Part shown: piece after piece, positions 1 through 5,656 of the stretch
Layout of the letters: every line of letters starts with the position of its first letter
Numbering within the stretch: the first letter of the stretch is position 1
DNA from: Deltaproteobacteria bacterium
GTDB lineage: Bacteria; Desulfobacterota; Desulfobacteria; Desulfobacterales; JAFDFH01
Length of the DNA stretch: 7,186 bases
Direction: 5' to 3'
Assembly: GCA_019309945.1 (NCBI GenBank)
Contig: JAFDFH010000119.1
Coordinates: 1-7,186, forward strand
Made by a program: the position numbers and the translations under genes
Notes under the pieces: generated by a model
Database searches by the model: none
What the model saw: the letters and a program-made list of their open reading frames with translations, nothing else
What the model was told of the DNA's origin: nothing

Positions 1-59
1 AGGAAAAAAAGACGGTCAAAAGATTGGGACTAAATAATCGTCCGTTACTTCAGGAGTGA
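1..59 (+). other. Probable 3' tail of an upstream gene (partial)
   Basis: All three forward frames close within the first 59 bases (TAA 31-33, TAA 35-37, TGA 57-59), so any gene entering from the left ends here. The frame that ends at TGA 57-59 reads EKKTVKRLGLNNRPLLQE and looks most like a protein tail. It would place the next start (ATG 65) only 5 bases downstream, as in a tightly coupled operon. The other two frames give short basic tails and cannot be excluded. The identity of the upstream gene cannot be read from this fragment; given the two ferredoxin genes that follow, a catalytic oxidoreductase subunit is a guess from context only. Confidence 0.35.
52..56 (+). promoter_or_regulatory. 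Ribosome binding site AGGAG fixing the start at ATG 65
   Basis: AGGAG at 52-56 lies 8 bases before ATG 65. The longer in-frame alternative, GTG 56, overlaps this site and would have no Shine-Dalgarno sequence of its own. ATG 65 is therefore the better start. Confidence 0.7.
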
Positions 60-64
60 CCTGC

Positions 65-943
65 ATGCGTCTTGGAAAAACGGAAAAAACAGTCACCCGT
101 GATGGAATTCTGACACTGAGGCGCCGGATGATCGGCTTGGAGCAGGTTCTTGCCGTGGATCACAATAGATGTTGCGGATGCCGGGACTGTGAAGAGATCT
201 GTCCCCACGAGGCGGTTTCAACCAGTGCGCCGGTGGTGGATGGCGGCACGGTCACTAAACACGTCACCGTGGATCTGGACCCGGAAAAATGTATCTTTTG
301 CGGCCAATGTCATGTCATTTGCCCGACCAAGGCGGTCTCCTGGCAGGAGAACGAAAAAACAGTCCCGACTGTGATTGCCGCCGGCATCCTTCCCGCTCTG
401 GATGAGAATATTGAGATCCGAGTGGAAGCGTGTCGTATTGACTGTGAGCTGGCCTGCCAGGTTCAATGCCCCGTGGAAGCCATAGCGGTGAAGCTTGAGG
501 GCGACGATGGCCAAAGTCGGATTGTGGAGGTGGCTGTAAACCGGGATAGCTGTTTTTACTGTGGTAAGTGTGAGCCGGCCTGTCCCTATGATCTAATTTC
601 AGTAAGAAAAGCGCGATTGGGCTTGGTATATTTTGCACCCGAGCACTGTCCCCCGGACTGCCGGGCCTGCACCGAAGTTTGCCCTACGGGTGCTTTTAAT
701 TTGGAAGCCGGCCGCGTGAGACTGAATGAAAATGTCTGTATCTATTGTCGGGCCTGTTCCAACGTCTGCCCGGTGGATGAGGCCCTGGAAGTCAAACGGG
801 AAATGATCCGGGGGTTGCCGCTGCGCTCCCAACTGTGGCTCGAGGTTCAGGGCAAGCTCGTCTCCCCGGCAGCCCGGATCCGGTTCATCCGGGAAAAAGC
901 GGCCTTTAAAAGGGAGCGAGCTTTTCGAACCCGTATTGACTGA
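65..943 (+). CDS. Polyferredoxin with six [4Fe-4S] cluster motifs
   Basis: A soluble electron carrier of 292 residues with no signal peptide or membrane segment, so cytoplasmic. Six four-cysteine motifs are visible: C36/39/42/46, C76/79/82/86, C123/127/131/135, C163/166/169/173, C195/199/202/206 and C225/228/231/235, each followed by Pro. Motifs 1, 2, 4 and 6 are classical CxxCxxCxxxCP. Motif 3 is C-x3-C-x3-C-x3-CP and motif 5 is C-x3-C-x2-C-x3-CP, spacings that often alter cluster environment. The C-terminal 55 residues are basic and lack cysteines. By family knowledge such proteins act as electron wires between an oxidoreductase and ferredoxin or a membrane complex. The start at ATG 65 is chosen because AGGAG precedes it by 8 bases. 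The stop is 15 bases before the next ferredoxin gene, so the two are surely co-transcribed. The partner enzyme is not identifiable here and is probably encoded upstream. Confidence 0.9.
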   Translation: MRLGKTEKTVTRDGILTLRRRMIGLEQVLAVDHNRCCGCRDCEEICPHEAVSTSAPVVDGGTVTKHVTVDLDPEKCIFCGQCHVICPTKAVSWQENEKTVPTVIAAGILPALDENIEIRVEACRIDCELACQVQCPVEAIAVKLEGDDGQSRIVEVAVNRDSCFYCGKCEPACPYDLISVRKARLGLVYFAPEHCPPDCRACTEVCPTGAFNLEAGRVRLNENVCIYCRACSNVCPVDEALEVKREMIRGLPLRSQLWLEVQGKLVSPAARIRFIREKAAFKRERAFRTRID

Positions 944-958
944 TGCCAAGGAGGCGCC

Positions 959-1600
959 ATGCCCCAAAAGATGATGTTACAGTGTGACCGCGCGCTTTGT
1001 ACAGAATGCCACCTCTGTGAAATGGTCTGCTCGGCGGTAAAAGCCGGTGTCTTCGACCCCCGTATTTCCCGCATCCAGGTAGTGGCGGCGGAGGAGGCCA
1101 TGGCCAAAGCATTTGCCTGCGTCAACTGCGAAGGGGATCCGCCCTGTATAAAGGCCTGCCCGCGTCACGGTCTAAGCCGTGATCCGGACACCAAGGTGAT
1201 CTTAATTCAGGAGGAGGAGTGTGACCGGTGCGGCAGTTGTGTGGAGGCCTGCCCTTACGGAGCGATTATATTGATTTCAAACGAGGAGCCGGCGGTGGTC
1301 TGCGACCTCTGTCGGGATCGTGACGAACCCGCTTGTGTTACCCACTGCCCGACCGGCGCCTTGAAGTACGGCAATGTTTTGCCCATTCCCAGGAAAATTG
1401 CCAAACGGCAGATCAATATCAGCCTGAGTTGCAACAATTGCGGGGACTGTGTTTCCACCTGTTCCTCCCTGATTCTTAAAGTGATTGACGGCTGGCTGAT
1501 CCCGACGGAACCGGTTAAGTGCCAGGTCTGTGAGCACTGTGCCACAAATTGTCCCATCGGGGCCATTCGGATAAACCGTCGCAGCAAGATTCTTTTCTGA
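959..1600 (+). CDS. Six-cluster ferredoxin: DmsB/HycB-like four-cluster module plus C-terminal 2[4Fe-4S] domain
   Basis: An iron-sulfur protein of 213 residues with 24 motif cysteines. The first four motifs (C14/17/20/24, C54/57/63/67, C88/91/94/98, C115/118/126/130) have the order and spacing of the DMSO-reductase B-subunit/HycB/CooF family, including the longer CxxC-x5-C and CxxC-x7-C motifs 2 and 4. Residues 155-205 add a two-cluster ferredoxin domain (C158/161/164/168 and C188/191/194/198). Motif 5 ends in Cys-Ser rather than Cys-Pro. There is no Tat signal, so it is cytoplasmic. In this family such subunits pass electrons between a molybdenum, tungsten, CODH or hydrogenase catalytic subunit and other carriers. 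No such catalytic subunit lies in the window, so the partner is probably upstream. The ribosome binding site AAGGAGG (948-954) has a short 4-base spacer to ATG 959, but no better start exists. Confidence 0.9.
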   Translation: MPQKMMLQCDRALCTECHLCEMVCSAVKAGVFDPRISRIQVVAAEEAMAKAFACVNCEGDPPCIKACPRHGLSRDPDTKVILIQEEECDRCGSCVEACPYGAIILISNEEPAVVCDLCRDRDEPACVTHCPTGALKYGNVLPIPRKIAKRQINISLSCNNCGDCVSTCSSLILKVIDGWLIPTEPVKCQVCEHCATNCPIGAIRINRRSKILF

Positions 1601-1601
1601 C

Positions 1602-1637
1602 CGGAATTCGGTGGCCGAACACCACCGTGCAATTCGG
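1602..1637 (+). promoter_or_regulatory. Bulged hairpin after the ferredoxin genes, possible processing or attenuation site
   Basis: Directly after the stop at 1598-1600, CGGTGG (1609-1614) pairs with CCACCG (1622-1627) around a 7-base loop. The stem extends with GAATT (1604-1608) pairing AATTC (1631-1635) across a 3-base bulge. No T-run follows, so it is not a standard intrinsic terminator. The repeated AATTCGG (1605-1611 and 1631-1637) can each pair with CCGAA (1615-1619), giving mutually exclusive alternatives. It may partly insulate the ferredoxin pair from the next gene or stabilise an mRNA end. Confidence 0.4.
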
Positions 1638-1682
1638 CCGATGGGAGAAGGAGTGAAAAATTTAACCTTTAACACGAATGTT

Positions 1683-1689
1683 AAGGAGG
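1683..1689 (+). promoter_or_regulatory. Strong ribosome binding site AAGGAGG fixing the start at ATG 1696
   Basis: AAGGAGG at 1683-1689 lies 6 bases before ATG 1696. In-frame ATG 1678 lies upstream of the site and ATG 1690 abuts it, so neither is likely to be the true start. Confidence 0.8.
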
Positions 1690-1695
1690 ATGAAA

Positions 1696-3153
1696 ATGAC
1701 GTTAATATCTGGAGAAGCATATAAGGATAGTCTTAGAAACATGAAGTTAAAAGCGTTTGCCTTTGGCAAGCCTATCGACAATCTCGTGGAACATGAACTT
1801 ACCGGGCCGGCTATAGAGGCAGTGGCAATGACATATGATCTAGCCCTTGATCCGGATTACCAGGAGAAGATGACCACGATATCTCCGCTCACCGGTAGTC
1901 GCATCAATCGCCTGACGCATGTCTATGCGAATTCAGATGATCTGATTAAACGATTCCAACTGATGCGAGATATGGCAAGTCGCAACGGAATGTGCATAGG
2001 GGCACGTTGTGTTTCAGGTAACATCCTGAGTGCTCTGCATACATTGACCTATGTTATGCAAAAAAAAACAGGGACCGCTTATCATGATCGGCTCATTACC
2101 TTTCTCGAAAAAGTCCAGGGCGAAGATTTGTCTGTTGCCGGTTGTATCACGGATCCCAAGGGTGATCGAAGCAAAAGGGCGGAGGAGCAGGCGGACCCGG
2201 ACATGTACCTGCGAATAGTGGACGAAAAAAAGAACGGAATCGTGGTCCGAGGGGCAAAGTTTCAGATTTCGGGGGCGACGATCGCACACGAATTGCTGTG
2301 CATGCCCACAACCGCTTTACGTGAAAATGAGAAAGCATATGCCGTCTCCTTCGCCATTCCTGTCGACACCCCCGGCATTACATATCTTCACGGTGCCCCG
2401 GCACCCGATTTTCGTAGATTTAATAGTGATAGAAGCGATCTCGGTAATCCCCGTTATGGAGTTTACAATCTTGCGCATATCTTCTTCGATGATGTATTCG
2501 TGCCGTGGGATAGGGTTTTTCTATGCGGCGAGACTGAGTTCACCCACAAACTGGTTGCCCAGACAGCCCCTACCTTTCGCTGTGTGACCACTTCCTGCAA
2601 GTGTGGGCACCGTGACCTGTTATTAGGAGGTTCGGCCGTTATTGCTGATTATAACGGGGTCGCTAAAGCAAGCCATATTAAGGAAAAAATGGCCGAAATG
2701 TTATACGATGGTGAGTTGGCATGGGGTTCAATCATTGCGGCCGCCACAATGGGAAACCAGACGGAATCTGGAAGCTTCTATCCTAATTCTCTGCTTGCTA
2801 ATGTGGCCAAGCGACACGGTACCGTGGCCCTTTGGAACGCTGCTCGACTCGCCGTTGATATCTCCGGAGGCTTAATTATGTGCAGCCCAACCGCACAGGA
2901 TTTGAGCCATCCAGAATTGGGTCCCCTCATTGATAAATATATGAAAGCCAATCCAGAGGTGCAAACAAAGGACAGGATCAAGATGATGCGCCTTATGGAA
3001 TATTTAACGGGGATCGGTTGCATCCTGGTGGCAGAATCAACGCAGGGCGGGGCTCCTGTGGTGGTCCAACAAATGATGATCAAGGGGGAATTATCCCAGC
3101 GATTGGAGGAATTTAAAAAACGGGTCCTCGATTTAGCTGAGATCAAATCTTAA
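1696..3153 (+). CDS. AbfD/HpaB-family FAD protein (4-hydroxybutyryl-CoA dehydratase-like, altered active site)
   Basis: A 485-residue flavoprotein of the 4-hydroxyphenylacetate 3-hydroxylase / 4-hydroxybutyryl-CoA dehydratase family, which has an acyl-CoA-dehydrogenase-like fold; length matches the family (about 485-490). Conserved blocks include DPKGDR (153-158), the DDVFVPWDR region (265-273), ADYNG (317-321), KASHIKEKM (324-332) and DISGG (388-392). I compared it with the Clostridium aminobutyricum enzyme recalled from memory (cluster ligands Cys99, Cys103, His292, Cys299). Cys105 and Cys301 align with Cys103 and Cys299, and Lys302 and Glu447 align with Lys300 and Glu455. Phe294 replaces His292, Leu259 replaces Glu257, Thr298 replaces Tyr296, and the first cysteine (Cys100) is shifted by one residue. 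Extra candidate ligands Cys296, Cys303 and His305 lie nearby. It probably acts on a CoA ester, but standard 4-hydroxybutyryl-CoA dehydration is doubtful. The flanking genes for CoA activation and carboxyl transfer fit an acyl-CoA pathway. Confidence 0.85.
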   Translation: MTLISGEAYKDSLRNMKLKAFAFGKPIDNLVEHELTGPAIEAVAMTYDLALDPDYQEKMTTISPLTGSRINRLTHVYANSDDLIKRFQLMRDMASRNGMCIGARCVSGNILSALHTLTYVMQKKTGTAYHDRLITFLEKVQGEDLSVAGCITDPKGDRSKRAEEQADPDMYLRIVDEKKNGIVVRGAKFQISGATIAHELLCMPTTALRENEKAYAVSFAIPVDTPGITYLHGAPAPDFRRFNSDRSDLGNPRYGVYNLAHIFFDDVFVPWDRVFLCGETEFTHKLVAQTAPTFRCVTTSCKCGHRDLLLGGSAVIADYNGVAKASHIKEKMAEMLYDGELAWGSIIAAATMGNQTESGSFYPNSLLANVAKRHGTVALWNAARLAVDISGGLIMCSPTAQDLSHPELGPLIDKYMKANPEVQTKDRIKMMRLMEYLTGIGCILVAESTQGGAPVVVQQMMIKGELSQRLEEFKKRVLDLAEIKS

Positions 3154-3170
3154 GTGATTATAAATGAATC

Positions 3171-3219
3171 GTAACTGTTCACGGCTTGAAACTTGAAATT
3201 GGAAAGTAGAAATTGGAGA
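3171..3219 (+). repeat. Left terminal inverted repeat
   Basis: It begins GTAACTGTTCACGG (3171-3184), has an 8-base linker, then continues TTGAAATTGG..GAAATTGGAGA (3193-3219). It is the reverse complement, with about five mismatches and a 4-base length difference in the linker, of 3383-3427. Confidence 0.75.
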
Positions 3220-3222
3220 GCG

Positions 3223-3374
3223 ATGAAACGAGTTTACGAGTTGGAGGTCTACAAACTGGCAGAAGAGTTGTCAGAAGAAAAAATTTATCTGAGTCAAATG
3301 CGACAGAATACAAAGCAATAGTTGAAAAACTGGGCCCCCAATTGAATGCGTTCATCAACCGTACAAAAGCATGA
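3223..3374 (+). pseudogene. Remnant of a four-helix-bundle (23S rRNA intervening-sequence) protein gene
   Basis: From ATG 3223, preceded by GGAGAG (3215-3220), the frame reads MKRVYELEVYKLAEELS, which resembles the usual N-terminus of the S23/IVP four-helix-bundle family. It stops at TAG 3319-3321 after 32 codons. In a second frame, positions 3297-3374 read NATEYKAIVEK then LGPQLNAFINRTKA and stop at TGA 3372-3374. This resembles the usual C-terminus of the same family (tyrosine-lysine segment, then a leucine-asparagine-rich helix). Functional members are about 115-130 residues. Here the middle (some 60-70 codons) is missing and a frameshift lies near 3292-3297. The family assignment rests on recognition of the two ends, not on a search. 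The remnant is unlikely to make a working protein. Confidence 0.65.
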
Positions 3375-3382
3375 AGGCCAAA

Positions 3383-3427
3383 TTTCCAATTTCTCTTTTC
3401 TAATTTCAACGTTCCGTGAACGGTTAC
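3383..3427 (-). repeat. Right terminal inverted repeat
   Basis: Read on the minus strand it begins GTAACCGTTCACGG (3427-3414), has a 4-base linker, then TTGAAATTAG..GAAATTGGAAA (3409-3383). It matches the left arm at 3171-3219. Pairing does not extend convincingly beyond 3427 or 3171, which sets the element ends. Confidence 0.75.
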
Positions 3428-3461
3428 AAATAAAGAAAGCCCCAGAATATTATTAAAGTGT

Positions 3462-3467
3462 GGAGGA
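3462..3467 (+). promoter_or_regulatory. Ribosome binding site GGAGGA fixing the start at ATG 3476
   Basis: GGAGGA at 3462-3467 lies 8 bases before ATG 3476. The alternative in-frame GTG at 3458 lies upstream of it and has no ribosome binding site of its own. Confidence 0.75.
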
Positions 3468-3475
3468 ATATTTAT

Positions 3476-4663
3476 ATGGCAGGACCGTTAACAGGGGTAA
3501 AGGTATTAAGCTTCGGACGGGTTTTGGCCGGGCCTTATGCGGCCATGCTGCTGGCTGATCTAGGCGCCGAGGTGATCAAGATCGAAGATCCGCTCAAGGG
3601 CGACATGGCCCGTAATAACGGGCCCTTTATTGAAGACCTTAGTTCATATTTCCTGAGCGTCAACAGGGGTAAAAAGAGTGTCACCTTGAACATGCGTAAT
3701 GAAAGGGCTAAGGAGCTGGTCAGGGAACTCATTCCCCAGATCGATATTTTGGTGGAAAATTTTCGCCCCGGGGTGATGAAGAATATGGGTTTTGATTATG
3801 ACACCGTCAAAGATTTGAACCCGCGTCTGCTCTATCTCTCCATTTCCGGGTTCGGGCAATCCGGCCCCTATGCGAAACGACCGGCCTTTGATATGATCGC
3901 CCAGGGTATGGGCGGGACCGTAAGCATTACAGGTGAACCTGACCGGCCTCCGGTTCGCGTAGGCTATTCCATCGGGGATCTGGGGGCGGCCCTGTATGCC
4001 GTTAGCGCAACGACAGCGGCGCTTTACGAGCGGGAAAAGACCGGTCAGGGCCAGCACATTGAAGTCGCCATGCTCGACTGCCAGGTGGCGTTATGTGAGA
4101 ACGCCTGTGCCCGTTATTTTGCTACCGGTGAGGTCCCCCGGCCTATTGGCTCCAGACATCCGCTGGTTACCCCCTTTCAGATTTTCCCCACCCAGACCGA
4201 AGACATGGTCTTGGTCACTTTTCGGGACGAGGAATGGGGAAACCTCTGCCGGGTCATCGGCCAAGAGGGATGGATTGAGGATAATCGGTTCAACACAATC
4301 GATAAGCGTACGGCCAATCACGCCGAACTGGAGCCCTTACTCATAGAGGTTTTTCGGAAACGGCCCCGGGACGAATGGATGGATCTATTTGAAACGGCCG
4401 GGATAATCGCCGGTCCTGTTCAAAATATCATGGAGGTCGTTACAGATTCCCACATACTTGAGCGGGAAATGGTCCTCAGCGTCGCGCACCGGCGCCTGGG
4501 CAATGTAAAGGTGGTGGGAACGCCGATGAAATTTTCTCGAACTTCCTGTCGGATTGAAAAAGCATCCCCTGACCTTGGTGATCACACAAATGAAATATTG
4601 ACGGAGATGCTGAACCGATCACCGGAAGAGATCGAGCAGTTGAAGAAGGAAAAGGTCATATAA
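3476..4663 (+). CDS. Class III (CaiB/BaiF family) CoA-transferase
   Basis: A 395-residue soluble enzyme, the normal length for the formyl-CoA transferase/CaiB family, which moves CoA from a donor acyl-CoA to a carboxylic acid through aspartyl-CoA thioester chemistry. The N-terminal segment around GRVLAGPYAAMLLADLGAEV (residues 14-33), ENFRPG (94-99) and GFGQSGPYA (125-133) are family hallmarks. Asp168, in GDLGAAL, falls where the catalytic aspartate (Asp169 of formyl-CoA transferase) is expected. The C-terminal part has the AGIIAGPVQ-type segment (about 308-316) typical of the family. The substrate cannot be told from sequence. Its place between an AbfD-like protein and a lactonase-like hydrolase suggests that it activates a hydroxy or unsaturated carboxylic acid made or used by its neighbours. 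The start is ATG 3476, supported by GGAGGA 8 bases upstream. Confidence 0.93.
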   Translation: MAGPLTGVKVLSFGRVLAGPYAAMLLADLGAEVIKIEDPLKGDMARNNGPFIEDLSSYFLSVNRGKKSVTLNMRNERAKELVRELIPQIDILVENFRPGVMKNMGFDYDTVKDLNPRLLYLSISGFGQSGPYAKRPAFDMIAQGMGGTVSITGEPDRPPVRVGYSIGDLGAALYAVSATTAALYEREKTGQGQHIEVAMLDCQVALCENACARYFATGEVPRPIGSRHPLVTPFQIFPTQTEDMVLVTFRDEEWGNLCRVIGQEGWIEDNRFNTIDKRTANHAELEPLLIEVFRKRPRDEWMDLFETAGIIAGPVQNIMEVVTDSHILEREMVLSVAHRRLGNVKVVGTPMKFSRTSCRIEKASPDLGDHTNEILTEMLNRSPEEIEQLKKEKVI

Positions 4664-4774
4664 ACCGGGCTCGGGAGAAGATCACAGGAGGCGCTGCACA
4701 GGCTTTCCCGGGTCCGTTGAGAAACCGCTGAACGGTCTTGGCCGGGCGGGCAAAAATATAAGGAGTCAAAGAAA
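4664..4774. other. 111-bp spacer before the hydrolase gene
   Basis: A GC-rich spacer. Weak pairings exist, such as CGGGAGAAG (4672-4680) with CTTTCCCG (4703-4710) and the short ACCG/CGGT hairpin at about 4723-4735, but neither has a T-run. No coding potential or recognisable promoter is seen. The ribosome binding site AAGGAG (4760-4765) of the next gene is at its end. Confidence 0.5.
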
Positions 4775-5545
4775 ATGGCGGTTGAAAAGATATTCATTTT
4801 ACCGGGCGGTTTTTTGAATGTTGATCGCTCTATTTTACTGTCCAGCATGGGTATGGGGCAGGTGATCAAGATTCCCGTGTATTCCGTCCTGCTTATGGAT
4901 CCGGACGGGCCGATATTGATCGACCTGGGGCTTAATCCGGATGGTGTTCAAAACCCGGAGAAGGCCTGGGGAGCTCGCGCGAAACTGATCAAGCCCCAGT
5001 TGCATGAAGAGGACGATGTCCGCCGGCGATTGAAAGCGATCGGTCTGGCGGTCTCGGATATTAAAATGGTTATTCTGACACATATGCACTGGGACCACAC
5101 CGGGGCTCTGCGGTTTTTCACCCACTGCCCCGTCGTCGTCCAAAGGGATGAGCACCGCTTTGCTTTCAACCCGGACCCTTTCATATCATCACCATACATG
5201 CCCAATCATTTCCATCATCCCGTGGACTATCAGTTTGTGGAGGGAGATGGATTTGTGGCACCGGGTGTTTCGGTGATCAAGACGGCCGGGCACACCCCCG
5301 GTCACCAGTCGGTGCTGGTCCGGGTGGCCGGAGGCAAGTCCTATATCTTTACCGGTGATGCGGTACCCCTGATGGACAATTTGAAGCTAAAGGTACCTCT
5401 TGGCAATGCTTATTCCGCCAAGCAGTGTGTGGAAAGCCTTTATCGCCTGGAGCATCTGGCCCAATTACGGGAGGCCGAAATCATACCTTCCCACGATATG
5501 TCCGTCTATGCAATAATGGACAAGAGCCCGGATGCCCTTAAGTAG
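4775..5545 (+). CDS. Metallo-beta-lactamase-fold hydrolase, AHL-lactonase (AiiA/AttM)-like
   Basis: A 256-residue cytoplasmic hydrolase, close in length and layout to the N-acyl-homoserine lactonase AiiA (about 250). All dinuclear zinc ligands are present: H103, H105, D107, H108 (HMHWDH), H173 in AGHTPGHQS, D195 in FTGDAV, and H240 in PSHDM. The N-terminal segment (LPGGFLNVDRS) and the GPILIDLGL strand also match AiiA as I remember it. Tyr194 of AiiA, which assists lactone hydrolysis, corresponds to Pro198 here, so the substrate or mechanism may differ. Related enzymes include gamma-butyrolactone lactonases, and a catabolic lactonase or thioesterase role fits the CoA-pathway neighbours better than quorum quenching. 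This is inference. The start ATG 4775 is supported by AAGGAG (4760-4765) with a 9-base spacer. Confidence 0.9.
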   Translation: MAVEKIFILPGGFLNVDRSILLSSMGMGQVIKIPVYSVLLMDPDGPILIDLGLNPDGVQNPEKAWGARAKLIKPQLHEEDDVRRRLKAIGLAVSDIKMVILTHMHWDHTGALRFFTHCPVVVQRDEHRFAFNPDPFISSPYMPNHFHHPVDYQFVEGDGFVAPGVSVIKTAGHTPGHQSVLVRVAGGKSYIFTGDAVPLMDNLKLKVPLGNAYSAKQCVESLYRLEHLAQLREAEIIPSHDMSVYAIMDKSPDALK

Positions 5546-5656
5546 TGTTCGTCCAGAAACGAGGATTTTTGTTCGAGATCAAGGCCTGCGAAAAATTTTA
5601 CCGCAGGCATATAGTTGATATTCCGATAAAATTTTGTAAAGGGGAGATATTCTACA
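5546..5656. repeat. 111-bp AT-rich spacer with a 7-bp hairpin, possible dispersed intergenic repeat
   Basis: GCCTGCG (5584-5590) and CGCAGGC (5602-5608) form a perfect 7-bp stem around an 11-base A/T loop. No T-run follows directly, so a standard terminator is unlikely. The motif AAAATTTT occurs in the loop and again near 5629-5636. The spacer is much more AT-rich than the flanking genes, and its wording is reminiscent of intergenic repeats in Desulfobacterota genomes, but I cannot confirm further copies from this window. Confidence 0.35.

Larger units (their letters stand above)
3171..3427. mobile_element. IVS-like element with about 45-bp terminal inverted repeats around a decayed four-helix-bundle gene
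   Basis: The two ends are long imperfect inverted repeats. In the outermost 14 bases, 13 match. After an unequal linker (8 bases on the left, 4 on the right) a second block of 27 bases matches at about 23 positions. Between the arms lies the remnant of a four-helix-bundle protein gene (3223-3374). Intervening sequences (IVS) in bacterial 23S rRNA genes are known to combine exactly these parts: complementary ends that fold into a long stem, and a gene of this protein family. Here the element sits between two protein-coding genes rather than in rRNA. I see no clear target-site duplication. Transcribed as part of the operon mRNA it would fold into a long stem. Confidence 0.65.
3154..3475. other. 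322-bp non-coding interval holding an inverted-repeat element
   Basis: This is by far the longest gap in the operon. Seventeen AT-rich bases follow the stop. Then comes the 257-bp inverted-repeat element (3171-3427) with its broken gene. The last 48 bases carry the ribosome binding site of the CoA-transferase gene. I see no convincing promoter or intrinsic terminator with a T-run. Confidence 0.7.

Noticed and set aside
1277..1720. A 147-codon minus-strand ORF opposite the second ferredoxin
   Set aside because: It is antisense to a gene with six intact cluster motifs and has no recognisable domain or convincing ribosome binding site.
1696..3153. Naming this gene abfD or hpaB
   Set aside because: Family membership is clear, but loss of the His ligand and two catalytic residues makes the dehydratase symbol unsafe, and the HpaB monooxygenase role needs oxygen, which does not suit the anaerobic context.
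3179..3409. A 76-codon minus-strand ORF across the intergenic element
   Set aside because: It runs through both inverted-repeat arms and antisense to the four-helix-bundle remnant. It matches no family I recognise, while the plus-strand remnant explains the region.
4664..4774. Intrinsic terminator after the CoA-transferase gene
   Set aside because: The candidate stems are short or imperfect and no run of T follows them.
4775..5545. Quorum-quenching AHL lactonase as the firm function
   Set aside because: The similarity is to the whole lactonase family. The missing Tyr194 equivalent and the metabolic neighbours make acyl-homoserine lactone hydrolysis only one of several options.
5584..5608. 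Intrinsic terminator after the hydrolase gene
   Set aside because: The 7-bp stem is real but is followed by ATATAGTTG rather than a T-run, and the next gene starts only about 50 bases later.
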